This document shows, piece by piece, positions 16,472 through 24,974 of a stretch of DNA of 24,984 bases (position 1 is the first letter of the stretch; every line of letters starts with the position of its first letter). The translations under genes were made by a program, and so were the position numbers. Source of the stretch: JBEKDJ01 sp050014415 (GTDB taxonomy: Bacteria > Desulfobacterota > BSN033 > UBA1163); contig JBEKDJ010000032.1 of NCBI GenBank assembly GCA_050014415.1, forward strand, positions 1 to 24,984, in the 5' to 3' direction. A model generated the notes under the pieces. The model was given only the letters and a program-made list of their open reading frames with translations. It was not told where the DNA came from and searched no databases.

Positions 16472-16569
16472 CCCGCACCCCGTATTGAAATGCAGGTTTC
16501 TAAGGTAGATATTTTCATGTACCCTTATGTCCCTGTTCCGAAGAACAGGGCTTTACGAGGTGCGGGGTA
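16472..16569 (+). repeat. Palindromic intergenic repeat, copy A (98 bp)
   Basis: The ends CCCGCACC and GGTGCGGG are complementary. Inside is a perfect 8-bp hairpin, CCCTGTTC-CGAA-GAACAGGG, at 16531-16550. It matches copy B (12591-12695, opposite strand), sharing CACCCCGT, TATTTT.ATGTAC, ATGTCCCTGTTC and GGTGC.GGGTA blocks. It ends shortly before the esterase gene and in its sense orientation. Confidence 0.7.
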
Positions 16570-16615
16570 AAGGTTCATGTTGTATTCATTCTTCATTGGG
16601 TCTATATTGAATGTC

Positions 16616-17980
16616 ATGAAAGCCAAGGGCCGATATCTTTCCTGGCTTGTTGGGATTTGTTGCCTTCTTGTTTCTTGGAGCTCTAATGAGGCTTTTTGTC
16701 AAGACCATCCATGTTGCGGTGAAAATCCGAAGATCTCCTACCTTCTCTCTCCGAATTCATCCCAGAGGTTTCAATACTGGGTTCGATATGAGATCTTTTT
16801 TTCAACTGCTCTCGGTAAGGAGAAAGGATTCTTCGCCGTCCTGCCAGAAGACTTCTATCAAAATCCGAAAGCCAAATATCCAATCCTTTTTCTTCTCCAC
16901 GGGTATAACTTCCACCGAAGAGGTTTTTGGTGGAAGGTCCGGTCTCCGGAGATGTCCAGAAAGGTATTATGTGATGTGAAGGAGGAGGAGTATCACTGGC
17001 TCCTCAATGAGGATATTGCCATTGTCGCCTATGCGATGATGGATTCGAAGAATCAGACTTACAGGGATTTGGAGAAATCCCTGGAGGATCGTCTTGGAGA
17101 ATTCTCGAGATATGGCGGTCTCGACGATGGAGACTACAGCCCGAAGGAGATTGCTCAATCGATCGTTTCCTATAATCTTCATCCCAAGGGAGATTTAAGT
17201 GATTCCTTCTGTCCTCTTGAGAGAATGGTCATCGTCCTGCCCGATGGTGACAACGGATTCTACACCGATGAGAACGAGGGAAAGAGACTTTTCCCTGAGA
17301 CACAGGATCAGAAGGCCTGTGATGATTTCAATCCTGGGGAAGCCTTTAACTATTCACTTTTCCCGTTCCTATATATGAAGCCAGGGGGCTTGGGAAAACA
17401 TGAATCCTATTTTCTTGAACTCATGCAATATATCGATGCTCGGCCTCCCTACCAGGAGAGGGTTCTCCGGAGAAGAGGCCTCGGCGGCATCTCTATGGGT
17501 GGTTTCGGAGCGCTGAAACTGGGTCTGAAATACCCCCACCTCTTCGAATCCGTCAGCAGCCAGAGCGGGCTCCTTAACATCGAGCTCCTCAAGAATAAGT
17601 GGATGCTCAAGATGATCATGCCTGAATTCTTAGAGGTGTTTGGTCGTCTGAAGTCTAAGGACCTTCCCTCCAGTTCTTCTCTGGATTTGGGGCATATCTA
17701 CGCTAATAATCCGCTGACTTTGATAAAAAGGAGCAAGATCAGACAGTTACCCCGATGGATTTACTTTGACTATGGGGAGAAAGAAGAATTCAGTTGGATT
17801 GTAGATGGGAATCGGAATTTTGAGGAATTATTGAAGGAGAAGAGTCATCAGATTCCTGTGCAACCCTTCAATGGAAATGCTCAACACAACTACCAGTTCT
17901 GGCGCAGCCGTTCAGGGAATATGCTCAGGCATCATTCCGACGTCATGCGGCAATGCGCCTTGGAAAAATCGAATTCATGA
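16616..17980 (+). CDS. Secreted putative esterase (esterase D / PF00756-like alpha/beta hydrolase)
   Basis: A 454-residue exported hydrolase. The signal peptide is MKAKGR followed by a hydrophobic core, cleaved near AFCQ. The fold markers are LFLLHGYN at 92-98 (oxyanion region), the nucleophile elbow GGISMGG with Ser293, an acidic residue Asp385 in FDYGEKEE, and His424 in AQHNYQFWRSR, the usual end of this esterase family. A region of about 120 residues (150-270), rich in Asp, Glu and aromatic residues, makes it longer than typical members of 250-300 residues and may be a lid. The substrate is unknown. I prefer the ATG at 16616 because the signal peptide starts there; an in-frame ATG at 16577 is nearly as likely, and neither has a strong ribosome site. 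Confidence 0.82.
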   Translation: MKAKGRYLSWLVGICCLLVSWSSNEAFCQDHPCCGENPKISYLLSPNSSQRFQYWVRYEIFFSTALGKEKGFFAVLPEDFYQNPKAKYPILFLLHGYNFHRRGFWWKVRSPEMSRKVLCDVKEEEYHWLLNEDIAIVAYAMMDSKNQTYRDLEKSLEDRLGEFSRYGGLDDGDYSPKEIAQSIVSYNLHPKGDLSDSFCPLERMVIVLPDGDNGFYTDENEGKRLFPETQDQKACDDFNPGEAFNYSLFPFLYMKPGGLGKHESYFLELMQYIDARPPYQERVLRRRGLGGISMGGFGALKLGLKYPHLFESVSSQSGLLNIELLKNKWMLKMIMPEFLEVFGRLKSKDLPSSSSLDLGHIYANNPLTLIKRSKIRQLPRWIYFDYGEKEEFSWIVDGNRNFEELLKEKSHQIPVQPFNGNAQHNYQFWRSRSGNMLRHHSDVMRQCALEKSNS

Positions 17981-18157
17981 ATCATGGTCAAACTGCTGTC
18001 TGATGAAATTAAGGCAGCTAACTGGAATATTTCTTTCATCGGTTTTGAATATTCTCTTCACCCCTCCCGTCAAACAGATTGAGTAACAAACAGGATACCG
18101 ATTCTATCTGTTACACTCATTCTCTTTCCTTTAATCGAGGGGAAAAATCCCCCCCGT

Positions 18158-18194
18158 GAGGCAGTCCTTCCCCGGGAAGGACTGCCTCCTTTTT
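18158..18194. terminator. Intrinsic terminator between convergent genes
   Basis: A perfect palindrome with two 15-base arms (GAGGCAGTCCTTCCC and its complement) around one central base is followed by CTTTTT on the plus strand. On the minus strand it is followed, after a C-rich run, by ATTTTT. It therefore can stop the esterase transcript and probably also the convergent cytochrome transcript. The rest of 17981-18157 shows nothing. Confidence 0.85.
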
Positions 18195-18297
18195 CCGATT
18201 CGGTTCCCAAAATTGAACCAGCAGACCAGGGGTCCCTGTTCTTCGCTAGAAAAGAAACTCTGATATTCCATTGAATTAGCAGTTGGGTGCGATCCTG

Positions 18298-18408
18298 AAT
18301 CGAGGGTTCGAAAGGTCAAGGATTCAAGCACTTTTTCAGAGGTTCTGTCCCTAGCCCTTCATCATTCACTCGAACCCTCGATTCCTGGGCCTCTAGAACC
18401 CTCGAATA
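18298..18408. repeat. GGGTTCGA-type inverted and direct repeats
   Basis: AATCGAGGGTTCGA at 18298-18311 is perfectly inverted as TCGAACCCTCGATT at 18370-18383. A third, shorter copy (GAACCCTCGAAT) lies at 18397-18408. Related degenerate motifs occur at 16433-16451 (CTCGACCCCTCGAATCC) and near 20380-20400 (CTTGATCCCTTGAATCC), all intergenic. Confidence 0.55.
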
Positions 18409-18412
18409 ACTA

Positions 18413-20257
18413 TTACTGCTCCGTTAGCAGTCGGCCCAACTTCTCCTTATCGATCCCCAACCGTTCCCACGCCTCCACATAGACCGGTTTTCCTTTCTCA
18501 TCATAGGGATCGACGAGGACTTTTCTCAAGAAGAAAGAAGATTTCTTAGAATGGCAATCCCCACACCCTCGGGCGCCAATGACATCCGGGCCTGACATCA
18601 CATTATGGCTGAGAGAGAAGTCAAGGGTTTCGGCCTGTTCATGCTTGATCTTTTCTACCTCCCCCTTCTTATCGAACTGGTAGAGAAACCCCCCTTTGAT
18701 CAGTACGGGATGGTTAGCCACCGGATGACCGAGATTGTCTTTCTCCTTCAGTGCCTTCAAGTAGGTTTTGATCTTGCCAAGGGAATTGATTTCAGGGAGG
18801 CCTTCTCCTTTTTCATCTTTGAGAAGGGGTCTTGTCACTTCCCGGACCCTCCAAAGAGGAATGGGTCTTACGACATTGGTCCTCTCATCCAGGTCTCCCC
18901 AGTAGATAACGATAAGAGATTTCACCGGGATGATCTTCCCCTTAAATTCCTTGATGGCAGGATACCAGATATTCGGGTCTACTCCGGAAATTGATTTTTG
19001 AGAATCTAAAGGATTATTAGAGAGAAATCTTGACGTGCCATAAACGATGGTCGACCCCGTTGAGGCGTTATCATAGACAAGGTCTGCGGAGGCGATCTGA
19101 AACGGAATGTGACACGTCTCGCAGGCAAGCCTTTTCATATGGCGGGGTGAGAAGGGATGTTTGTATCGGGGTGCCTTCTTGTTCTTGCCTTTATAGTGGC
19201 AGTCTTCGCAAGAATACATTGTGTTGTCGAGATCATCACGAACGGTCTCCTGCAAGGTATTCCCTTTCGCGAAGTTATGTTCCTTGTCACTTGGATGGCA
19301 GGTCACACAGTCGAGGCCTTTCGCTTTATGGATATCCGTCTCAGGGCTCCACTGCTGGCCCCTCTTCTTCCCATCGGAAATGGCATGGCAGGACCAACAA
19401 TTCTCATCGGGGGGCTTTCTCACGATGTGTAAGTGAAGGTTCTCAAAATCAGCGCTCTCTTTTTTAGTGTAATCAACTGTCACCTCATCCGCCTTCGAGT
19501 TTCCTAGCTCATCCTGAGAGAGCTTCAAGGTGGCCCAACCTGCGCCTACCGTGGGCCCATACCTGAAGAACCTTCCTCTTAGGGCAGCCCCGCGTTCTTT
19601 CCATTGATATCCCTTCAGGTGACAGATGAGGCAATCGGCCTCGCTCGGTCCACTTCTATCCCATGGGGCTCCATAGCCGGCGTTGTCCATGCTGAAGTCT
19701 GTATAGTCTCCATCAAGAAGGGAGACATCCCCTGAAACTTCATAGCCGAATTTCTTGGTCACCTCATTGTAGTAGAGAATGCCTTTCCGGTCATATTCAC
19801 CGAAACCCCCACCCGGATGACAGGGTCCGCAGTTCTGGACAAAAAAGAACGAGGATTTGTCAATCTCCGAGGGATTTCGATTGATTTTCTTAGCCAACTG
19901 GCTCGAATCACTAGAGGCCAGTCAGTGTTTCCCATACATTCCGGATGAAAGGTTCCAAGGAAATTTCTGATCAAAGGTATCACTGATGATAATTTTCCTG
20001 TCACCAGTAGTCCGGCCTTGTTGGAAGTGGTAGCCATTGCTTATTCGCTCATAATCATGGCATCTGCCGCAAGTTCTCCTAGGGCTATAGGGTTTCTTGC
20101 TGTCGACAGAAAGGGGGTTCCCATCGAAACCCTCTAGGATAATCCTTTCATGGGAGAACTCCTGGGAGAGGATCGCCGGAGGACAAAGCAGGGAGAAAGG
20201 AAGAATCATCAACATGATTGGCAGAAGCATTCTAATGATTTTTAGAACGAGGCACAC
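18413..20257 (-). CDS. Octaheme c-type cytochrome interrupted by an in-frame UGA
   Basis: One continuous frame encodes about 614 residues if the UGA at 19924-19922 (codon 112) is read through. The signal peptide is MLLPIMLMILPFSLL-like. Eight CXXCH heme sites are present: one before the UGA (63-67) and seven after (143, 209, 287, 317, 350, 379, 565). The first, CGRCHDYERISNGYHFQQG, is joined through FPWNLSSGMYGKH-UGA-LASSDSSQLAKK to QNCGPCHPGGG. A periplasmic electron-transfer or redox role follows from this. No membrane anchor is seen at the C-terminus. I cannot assign it to a named octaheme family. The UGA could encode selenocysteine or be a nonsense mutation of a Trp or Cys codon, or an error. 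The start is uncertain: GTG 20257 has AGGAG upstream; ATG 20230 is the alternative. Confidence 0.75.
19895..19924 (-). other. In-frame UGA with an overlapping stem-loop (possible but non-canonical SECIS)
   Basis: The UGA is followed at once by CUGGC, complementary to GCCAG 14 bases later. With flanking pairs the stem reaches 6 Watson-Crick plus 2 G-U pairs. The loop, CUCUAGUGAUUCGA, contains GU. Bacterial SECIS elements usually have the apical loop 16 or more bases after the UGA; here it begins about 9-12 bases after, so the match is imperfect. Confidence 0.3.
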
Positions 20258-20435
20258 TCCTGGGGAACTCCTACTTGTGGGATCTACCAACACAAGGTCA
20301 CGATTGAGGTTTAGCTTAAGCTTGAGAGTAAAACCAAGCCAGTTCTCTTCCCGACCTCAGCATAGTAGTTCACTTAACCTCTTGATCCCTTGAATCCTCA
20401 TGATTTTGCCGGCTGTCCTGGAGACGATCATAGAT

Positions 20436-20464
20436 AGTATATTCTGAAGAGAAGCCCAGAGCAA
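20436..20464 (-). promoter_or_regulatory. Candidate sigma-70 promoter for the octaheme cytochrome
   Basis: On the minus strand TTGCTC (20464-20459) and TATACT (20441-20436) are 17 bp apart. The leader would be about 170 nt. The -35 is poor, so this is tentative. Confidence 0.4.
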
Positions 20465-20492
20465 GAGAATATTTTTCGGATGAGACGCGCTA

Positions 20493-20521
20493 TTGACATA
20501 GCGTCGATTATAAAATAATAT
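20493..20521 (+). promoter_or_regulatory. Sigma-70 promoter for the aminotransferase-serA-purA genes
   Basis: A perfect -35 TTGACA (20493-20498) is 17 bp from TAATAT (20516-20521, 4 of 6 matches). Transcription would begin near 20528, about 26 bases before the ATG, with AAAGGAGGAG as ribosome site in between. Confidence 0.65.
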
Positions 20522-20553
20522 TAATAGGTTTTTTTGGGCAAAGGAGGAGTCCT

Positions 20554-21693
20554 ATGAAGAAGAAATACTTATTCTCACCCGGACCGACGATGCTTCCGCC
20601 AGAGGTGCTGCTTAAGATGGCGGAACCCATCATGCACCACCGGGAGCCGGAGTTTGAGAAAATCTTCGCCGAAATCAGAGAAGGGCTGAAGTACCTTTTT
20701 CAAACGAAGAATGAGGTGTTGATTTTCACCTCCTCCGGAACCGGTGCAATGGAAGGGGCGGTTTCCAACATCCTTTCGAAGGGGGATAAGGCCATCGTTG
20801 TTCGTGGAGGGAAGTTCGGCGAAAGGTGGGGAGAGATTTGTAAAGCCTATGGGATCGAGTTTATCCCCATTGATGTAGAATGGGGCAAGGCGGTCGATCC
20901 CAAAAGGATCAAAGAGCTTTTGGAATCGGATCCTTCCATTCGAGCAGTCTATACACAGGCCAGTGAAACCTCAACCGGCGTGAAGCATCCCGTCCAGGGG
21001 ATCGCGGATCTTGTGAGAAGATACGAAGACAGGGTGATCGTCGTCGATGCCATTACAGGGATCGGTGTCTTCAATATTCCAGCGGATGCGTGGGGGCTCG
21101 ATGTTGTCGTCAGTGGTTCTCAGAAAGCCTTGATGTTGCCGCCTGGGCTTTCATTCGTGACCTTAGGTGATAGGGCATGGAAGCTCGTAGAGAGGTCGAA
21201 CTTGCCCAAATACTATTTCGACTTCAAGAAGGAGTTGAAAAACACAAAGAAAAATCAGAGCTCCTATACTCCAGCGATTTCCCTATTTGTTGGATTGAGA
21301 CAGGCGCTCAACATGATTCGAAAAGAAGGGCTGGAGGCAATCTTTCGCCGTCATGAGATGTTGGCAGAGGCAACCCGCCGAGCTGTGAAGGCCTTAGGCC
21401 TTGAACTCTATGCCCCGGATGCACCGAGCAACGCGGTGACGGCAGTGAAGATTCCGGTGGGAATAGATGGAGAGAAATTGAAGGATCTGTTTTTTGAAAA
21501 ATTCGGAATCACGGTGGCTGAGGGGCAAGATCGGGCAAAAGGCAAGATCATTCGAATTGCCCACCTGGGATATTATGAGAGACTGGACATGATCATGGTT
21601 ATTTCTGCCTTGGAGATGCTCTTGAAGGAGATGGGTTACGCCTTCGAACTAGGCACAGGGGTGAAGGCAGCAGAAGAGATATTGATGAAATGA
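20554..21693 (+). CDS. Class V PLP-dependent aminotransferase (serine/alanine-glyoxylate type)
   Basis: A 379-residue PLP enzyme of the alanine-glyoxylate/serine-pyruvate aminotransferase family. The N-terminal FSPGPTMLPPEVL and MHHREPEF are family hallmarks. SSGTGAMEG (60-68) binds the cofactor phosphate, Asp165 in VVDAITGIG contacts the pyridine nitrogen, and Lys191 in SGSQKALMLPPG forms the Schiff base. It transfers an amino group between small amino acids and glyoxylate, pyruvate or phosphohydroxypyruvate. Next to serA it may supply the transamination step of serine synthesis, replacing serC; this is inferred from context. AAAGGAGGAG precedes the ATG. serA follows after 32 bp. Confidence 0.92.
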   Translation: MKKKYLFSPGPTMLPPEVLLKMAEPIMHHREPEFEKIFAEIREGLKYLFQTKNEVLIFTSSGTGAMEGAVSNILSKGDKAIVVRGGKFGERWGEICKAYGIEFIPIDVEWGKAVDPKRIKELLESDPSIRAVYTQASETSTGVKHPVQGIADLVRRYEDRVIVVDAITGIGVFNIPADAWGLDVVVSGSQKALMLPPGLSFVTLGDRAWKLVERSNLPKYYFDFKKELKNTKKNQSSYTPAISLFVGLRQALNMIRKEGLEAIFRRHEMLAEATRRAVKALGLELYAPDAPSNAVTAVKIPVGIDGEKLKDLFFEKFGITVAEGQDRAKGKIIRIAHLGYYERLDMIMVISALEMLLKEMGYAFELGTGVKAAEEILMK

Positions 21694-21725
21694 AAGGGAT
21701 CCCCATCGGATTAAGGTGATTTGAG

Positions 21726-23318
21726 ATGGAAGAGGCAAAGAAGATATTGGTCAGTGACCCTTTGTCGAAGAGGGGGTTGGAAATCTTGGACAGGGCGAAG
21801 AACCTGACATATGATCTCAAGCCCGGCCTGTCCCCACAAGAATTGAAAAAAATCATTTCGGGGTATGATGCCATCATCGTGAGAAGCGAGACGAAATTGA
21901 CGAGTGAGATCATCGAAGCCGGCGACCATTTGAAGGTAATTGGAAGAGCGGGAATCGGGCTAGACAATGTAGATCTTCCCGCCGCCACGAAGAAAGGCAT
22001 TGTCGTAATGAATACTCCCCAAGAGAATGCCATTTCAACTGCAGAGCACACGATTGCTATGTTGTTCTCCGTCGCAAGAAGGACACCCCAGGCAACGGCT
22101 TCGATGAAAAGCGGCAAATGGGAAAAGAAAAAGTTCATGGGAGTGGAACTCTACAATAAGACTTTCGGTGTGATCGGGATCGGGATGATCGGGACAATCG
22201 TCGTCGACCGGGCAAGAGCCCTCAAGATGAAGGTGATCGCGTATGATCCCTATATTTCGAAGGAGGCAGCGGAGAAAAAAGGGGTAGATCTGGTCTCACT
22301 GGATGAACTGCTGAGCCGGTCTGACTTCATCAGCATCCATACTCCTTTAACGGATGAAACCCGGAATCTCATTGATAAGAATGCCTTTGCGAAGATGAAA
22401 GATGGAGCGATTTTGATCAATTGTGCTCGAGGAGGCATCGTCAACGAGAAAGACCTTTACGATGCCATTAAGGCTGGAAAAGTTGCCGGGGCAGCCCTAG
22501 ATGTTTTTGAGAAAGAGCCGGCCACTGGGAATCCCCTCCTTGAATTGGAAGAAGTGATTTCCACTCCCCACTTAGGAGCTGCCACGGGCGAGGCTCAAGA
22601 GAATGTGGCGATCGCCATCGCTCAGCAAATTGTCGATTACTTGCTCTTGGGAGAGGCTCGCAATGCGGCGAACATCGCGATGGTCAGCCCGGATATCCTT
22701 CCTTTCTTATCACCCTATCTTCGATTGGGAGAGAAACTGGGGAGTTTTCTGGCCCAGATTTCCAATCACGCCATTGAAGAGGTACTGATCGAATACCACG
22801 GCGAGTTAGCGGACTATGGCACAAGACCCATCACGATTTCGGTCTTGAAGGGCCTCCTCACTCCGTATTTAGGCGATACAGTGAACTTCGTCAATGCTCC
22901 GATCATTGCGAAAGAGAGGGGGATGAGGATCACAGAGGCCACCCGTGCCAAGGCGGAAGATTTCGCAAGTTTGATTGCCATTACGGCCCGATCGAAGCTG
23001 GAACAGAATTATATCGCAGGAGCGCTCTTTGGAAGGAAAGAATTGAGGATCGTCAAGCTGAACGATTTTTTGATTGAGGCCATTCCTGAAGGGTATATCC
23101 TGTTAGTCAATAATTATGATCGGCCGGGAGTAATCGGGAATATCGGGGCTGCCTTGGGAAGCCGGAACATCAATATCGCCACGATGCAGTTCGGCCGCGA
23201 TCAGATGGGTGGAAAAGCAATCTCCCTTCTCCATCTGGATGTCCCTTTGCCCGCAGGAATGGTGGGAGAGATTTTGAAGGTGCCACACATCATCTCGGTT
23301 CGTCAGATTCAACTCTAA
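21726..23318 (+). CDS. serA: D-3-phosphoglycerate dehydrogenase
   Basis: A 530-residue long-form enzyme oxidising 3-phosphoglycerate to 3-phosphohydroxypyruvate with NAD+, the first step of serine synthesis. The NAD site is GIGMIG at 151-156. The catalytic residues are Arg235 in CARGGIVNE, Glu264 in FEKEP, and His282 in PHLGAAT. An intervening allosteric substrate-binding domain (about 310-450) leads to a C-terminal ACT domain (about 457-530, YILLVNNYDRPGVIGNIG), usually where serine feedback acts. The length and order match the Bacillus/Mycobacterium-type enzyme. AAGGTGA lies before the ATG. It is 32 bp downstream of the aminotransferase, so the two are likely co-transcribed. Confidence 0.97.
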   Translation: MEEAKKILVSDPLSKRGLEILDRAKNLTYDLKPGLSPQELKKIISGYDAIIVRSETKLTSEIIEAGDHLKVIGRAGIGLDNVDLPAATKKGIVVMNTPQENAISTAEHTIAMLFSVARRTPQATASMKSGKWEKKKFMGVELYNKTFGVIGIGMIGTIVVDRARALKMKVIAYDPYISKEAAEKKGVDLVSLDELLSRSDFISIHTPLTDETRNLIDKNAFAKMKDGAILINCARGGIVNEKDLYDAIKAGKVAGAALDVFEKEPATGNPLLELEEVISTPHLGAATGEAQENVAIAIAQQIVDYLLLGEARNAANIAMVSPDILPFLSPYLRLGEKLGSFLAQISNHAIEEVLIEYHGELADYGTRPITISVLKGLLTPYLGDTVNFVNAPIIAKERGMRITEATRAKAEDFASLIAITARSKLEQNYIAGALFGRKELRIVKLNDFLIEAIPEGYILLVNNYDRPGVIGNIGAALGSRNINIATMQFGRDQMGGKAISLLHLDVPLPAGMVGEILKVPHIISVRQIQL

Positions 23319-23346
23319 CGATTTCTTAAATAGTCCAAAATACCTC

Positions 23347-23447
23347 CTCTCCGTTTTCTGCCAGCAGACAGGCATGACGGGAGAGAAGGGAAGGTCCTGC
23401 ACAACGTGGGAGGCAGGGCGGAGCCCTGAACCTCATGGGGTTCAGGG
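23347..23447 (+). other. Two hairpins between serA and purA, the second abutting the purA ribosome site
   Basis: The first pairs CTCTCCGT (23347-23354) with ACGGGAGAG (23377-23385), with one bulge. The second pairs CCCTGAACC (23424-23432) with GGTTCAGGG (23439-23447), a perfect 9-bp stem with a 6-base loop. The GTGAGG ribosome site for purA follows the second stem directly. Neither has a T-run, so they are not ordinary terminators. Confidence 0.55.
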
Positions 23448-23459
23448 GTGAGGATGAAT

Positions 23460-24773
23460 ATGGCTAATATCGTGATTGTTGGAGCCCAGTGGGGAGATGA
23501 AGGAAAGGGAAAAATCGTCGATCTGTTGACTCAGTATGCAGATGTCGTGGTACGATTTCAGGGGGGGAATAATGCTGGTCATACGATCGTTCTGAGGGGA
23601 GAGAAATTTGTCTTCCATCTCATCCCCTCTGGCATCCTCTACGGAAACAAGAAATGTATTATCGGAAATGGCGTGGTCTTAGATCCGGCGGTGTTAATCG
23701 AAGAGATCACAGAAGTCAAGAAAAGGGGGTATTTCAAGGACGATTCGCAGTTGATGATCAGCGAAGACGCTCACCTCATCCTCCCCTATCATCGGAGGAT
23801 CGACATTGCCAGAGAGAAAATCTTCAAGATCGGGACCACAGGCCGGGGGATCGGACCTGCTTATGAGGACAAGGTGGCTCGATCTGGCATCCGAGTGGTT
23901 GACCTGTTGGATGAAAAGATCTTTCGAAGGAAATTGGAGGAAAACCTCGCCCATAAGAATCTCTATTTAGTCCAGGTATTGAAAGAAAGAAGCTTTGAGG
24001 TCTCGGAGATTCTTGATGAATACCTTGATCTAAAGAGACAGCTCGAAAAATACGTAAGGGATACTTCGCTCGTTGTCTACGAAGAGATTCAAAAAGGGAA
24101 TCATGTCCTTTTTGAGGGCGCACAAGGAGCCTTACTAGACGTGGATCACGGCACGTATCCTTATGTGACCGCCTCCAATACCGTGGCGGGAAATGCTTGC
24201 GCGGGCTCGGGAATTGGCCCCACGATGATTGACTCGGTGATTGGCGTGGCCAAGGCCTATACGACCCGTGTCGGGGAGGGTCCCTTCCCTACCGAGCTTC
24301 GAGATCAGGTAGGAGATAAGATTCGAGAAAGGGGAGGGGAATACGGATCGACGACAGGCAGGCCGAGGAGATGTGGTTGGTTTGATGCGGTCATTGTGAA
24401 GCATTCCATTAGGGTCAATGGCATCCGGGATATGGCGATGACCAAGATGGACGTGCTAAACGATTTTGAGAAGATCAAGATCTGTGTGGGGTACCGATTC
24501 AATGGGAGAGTTCTCCACCACGTCCCTTCTAACCTCGAAACCTTGAACCGTTCAGAACCTGTTTACGAAGAGGTGAATGGATGGGGAACAGAGATCAAGG
24601 GAGCAAGAAACTTTTCAGATCTTCCTCAAAACGCACAACGTTATGTCCAGAGGATCGAAGAATTGATCGGTACAAAGATCACGATGATCTCTGTTGGCTC
24701 AGAGAGGAACGAGACCGTAGCGGTCAGGAACCCTTTTCTAAAAAGGTTTCTGAAAAAGTCCAGAAATCTCTAA
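23460..24773 (+). CDS. purA: Adenylosuccinate synthetase
   Basis: A 437-residue enzyme joining IMP and aspartate with GTP to give adenylosuccinate, the first step from IMP to AMP. GAQWGDEGKGK (8-18) carries Asp13, and NNAGH ends in His41, the same numbers as in E. coli. The IMP-binding TTGRGIGPAYEDK, FEGAQG, the STTGRPRRCGWFD loop, the GTP-binding TKMD and the C-terminal SVGSERNET are all present. Full length. I chose ATG 23460 because TGAGG sits 6 bases upstream and MANIVIVG is the usual start; GTG 23448 and ATG 23454 are in-frame alternatives. No obvious terminator follows. It is probably transcribed with serA. Confidence 0.97.
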   Translation: MANIVIVGAQWGDEGKGKIVDLLTQYADVVVRFQGGNNAGHTIVLRGEKFVFHLIPSGILYGNKKCIIGNGVVLDPAVLIEEITEVKKRGYFKDDSQLMISEDAHLILPYHRRIDIAREKIFKIGTTGRGIGPAYEDKVARSGIRVVDLLDEKIFRRKLEENLAHKNLYLVQVLKERSFEVSEILDEYLDLKRQLEKYVRDTSLVVYEEIQKGNHVLFEGAQGALLDVDHGTYPYVTASNTVAGNACAGSGIGPTMIDSVIGVAKAYTTRVGEGPFPTELRDQVGDKIRERGGEYGSTTGRPRRCGWFDAVIVKHSIRVNGIRDMAMTKMDVLNDFEKIKICVGYRFNGRVLHHVPSNLETLNRSEPVYEEVNGWGTEIKGARNFSDLPQNAQRYVQRIEELIGTKITMISVGSERNETVAVRNPFLKRFLKKSRNL

Positions 24774-24860
24774 TTCCATAGATCATGAAATGATGACACA
24801 GATTAGAAACGCATTGAAAGCAGAGAAAAAGAGTCATTTCTCAGGGCTCTCAAATTATGC

Positions 24861-24890
24861 TTGACAATTCGAAAGGTTTTCCCTTACCTT
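24861..24890 (+). promoter_or_regulatory. Sigma-70 promoter for tRNA-Lys
   Basis: A perfect TTGACA (24861-24866) is followed 17-18 bp later by TTACCT/TACCTT. The predicted start at about 24896 falls just before the mature 5' end of the tRNA. Confidence 0.55.
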
Positions 24891-24898
24891 GGATGACA

Positions 24899-24974
24899 GG
24901 GCCGTTAACTCAGGCGGTAGAGTATCTGCCTTTTAAGCAGAGAGTCGCTGGTTCGAGTCCAGTACGGCCCACCA
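24899..24974 (+). tRNA. tRNA-Lys (anticodon UUU), CCA encoded
   Basis: The acceptor stem GGGCCGT pairs with ACGGCCC, followed by discriminator A and an encoded CCA. The D-arm contains CTCAGGCGGTAGAG. The anticodon stem TCTGC/GCAGA encloses CTTTTAA, giving anticodon TTT (Lys). The T-arm is CTGG-TTCGAGT-CCAG. At 76 nt including CCA it is complete and ends 10 bp before the window edge. Confidence 0.97.

Noticed and set aside
16577..16615. Upstream ATG of the esterase as the true start
   Set aside because: Not excluded, but the 13 extra residues spoil a classical signal peptide and the ribosome site is no better.
24780..24860. Intrinsic terminator after purA
   Set aside because: Only a weak GAGAAA/TTTCTC pairing without a T-run is present.
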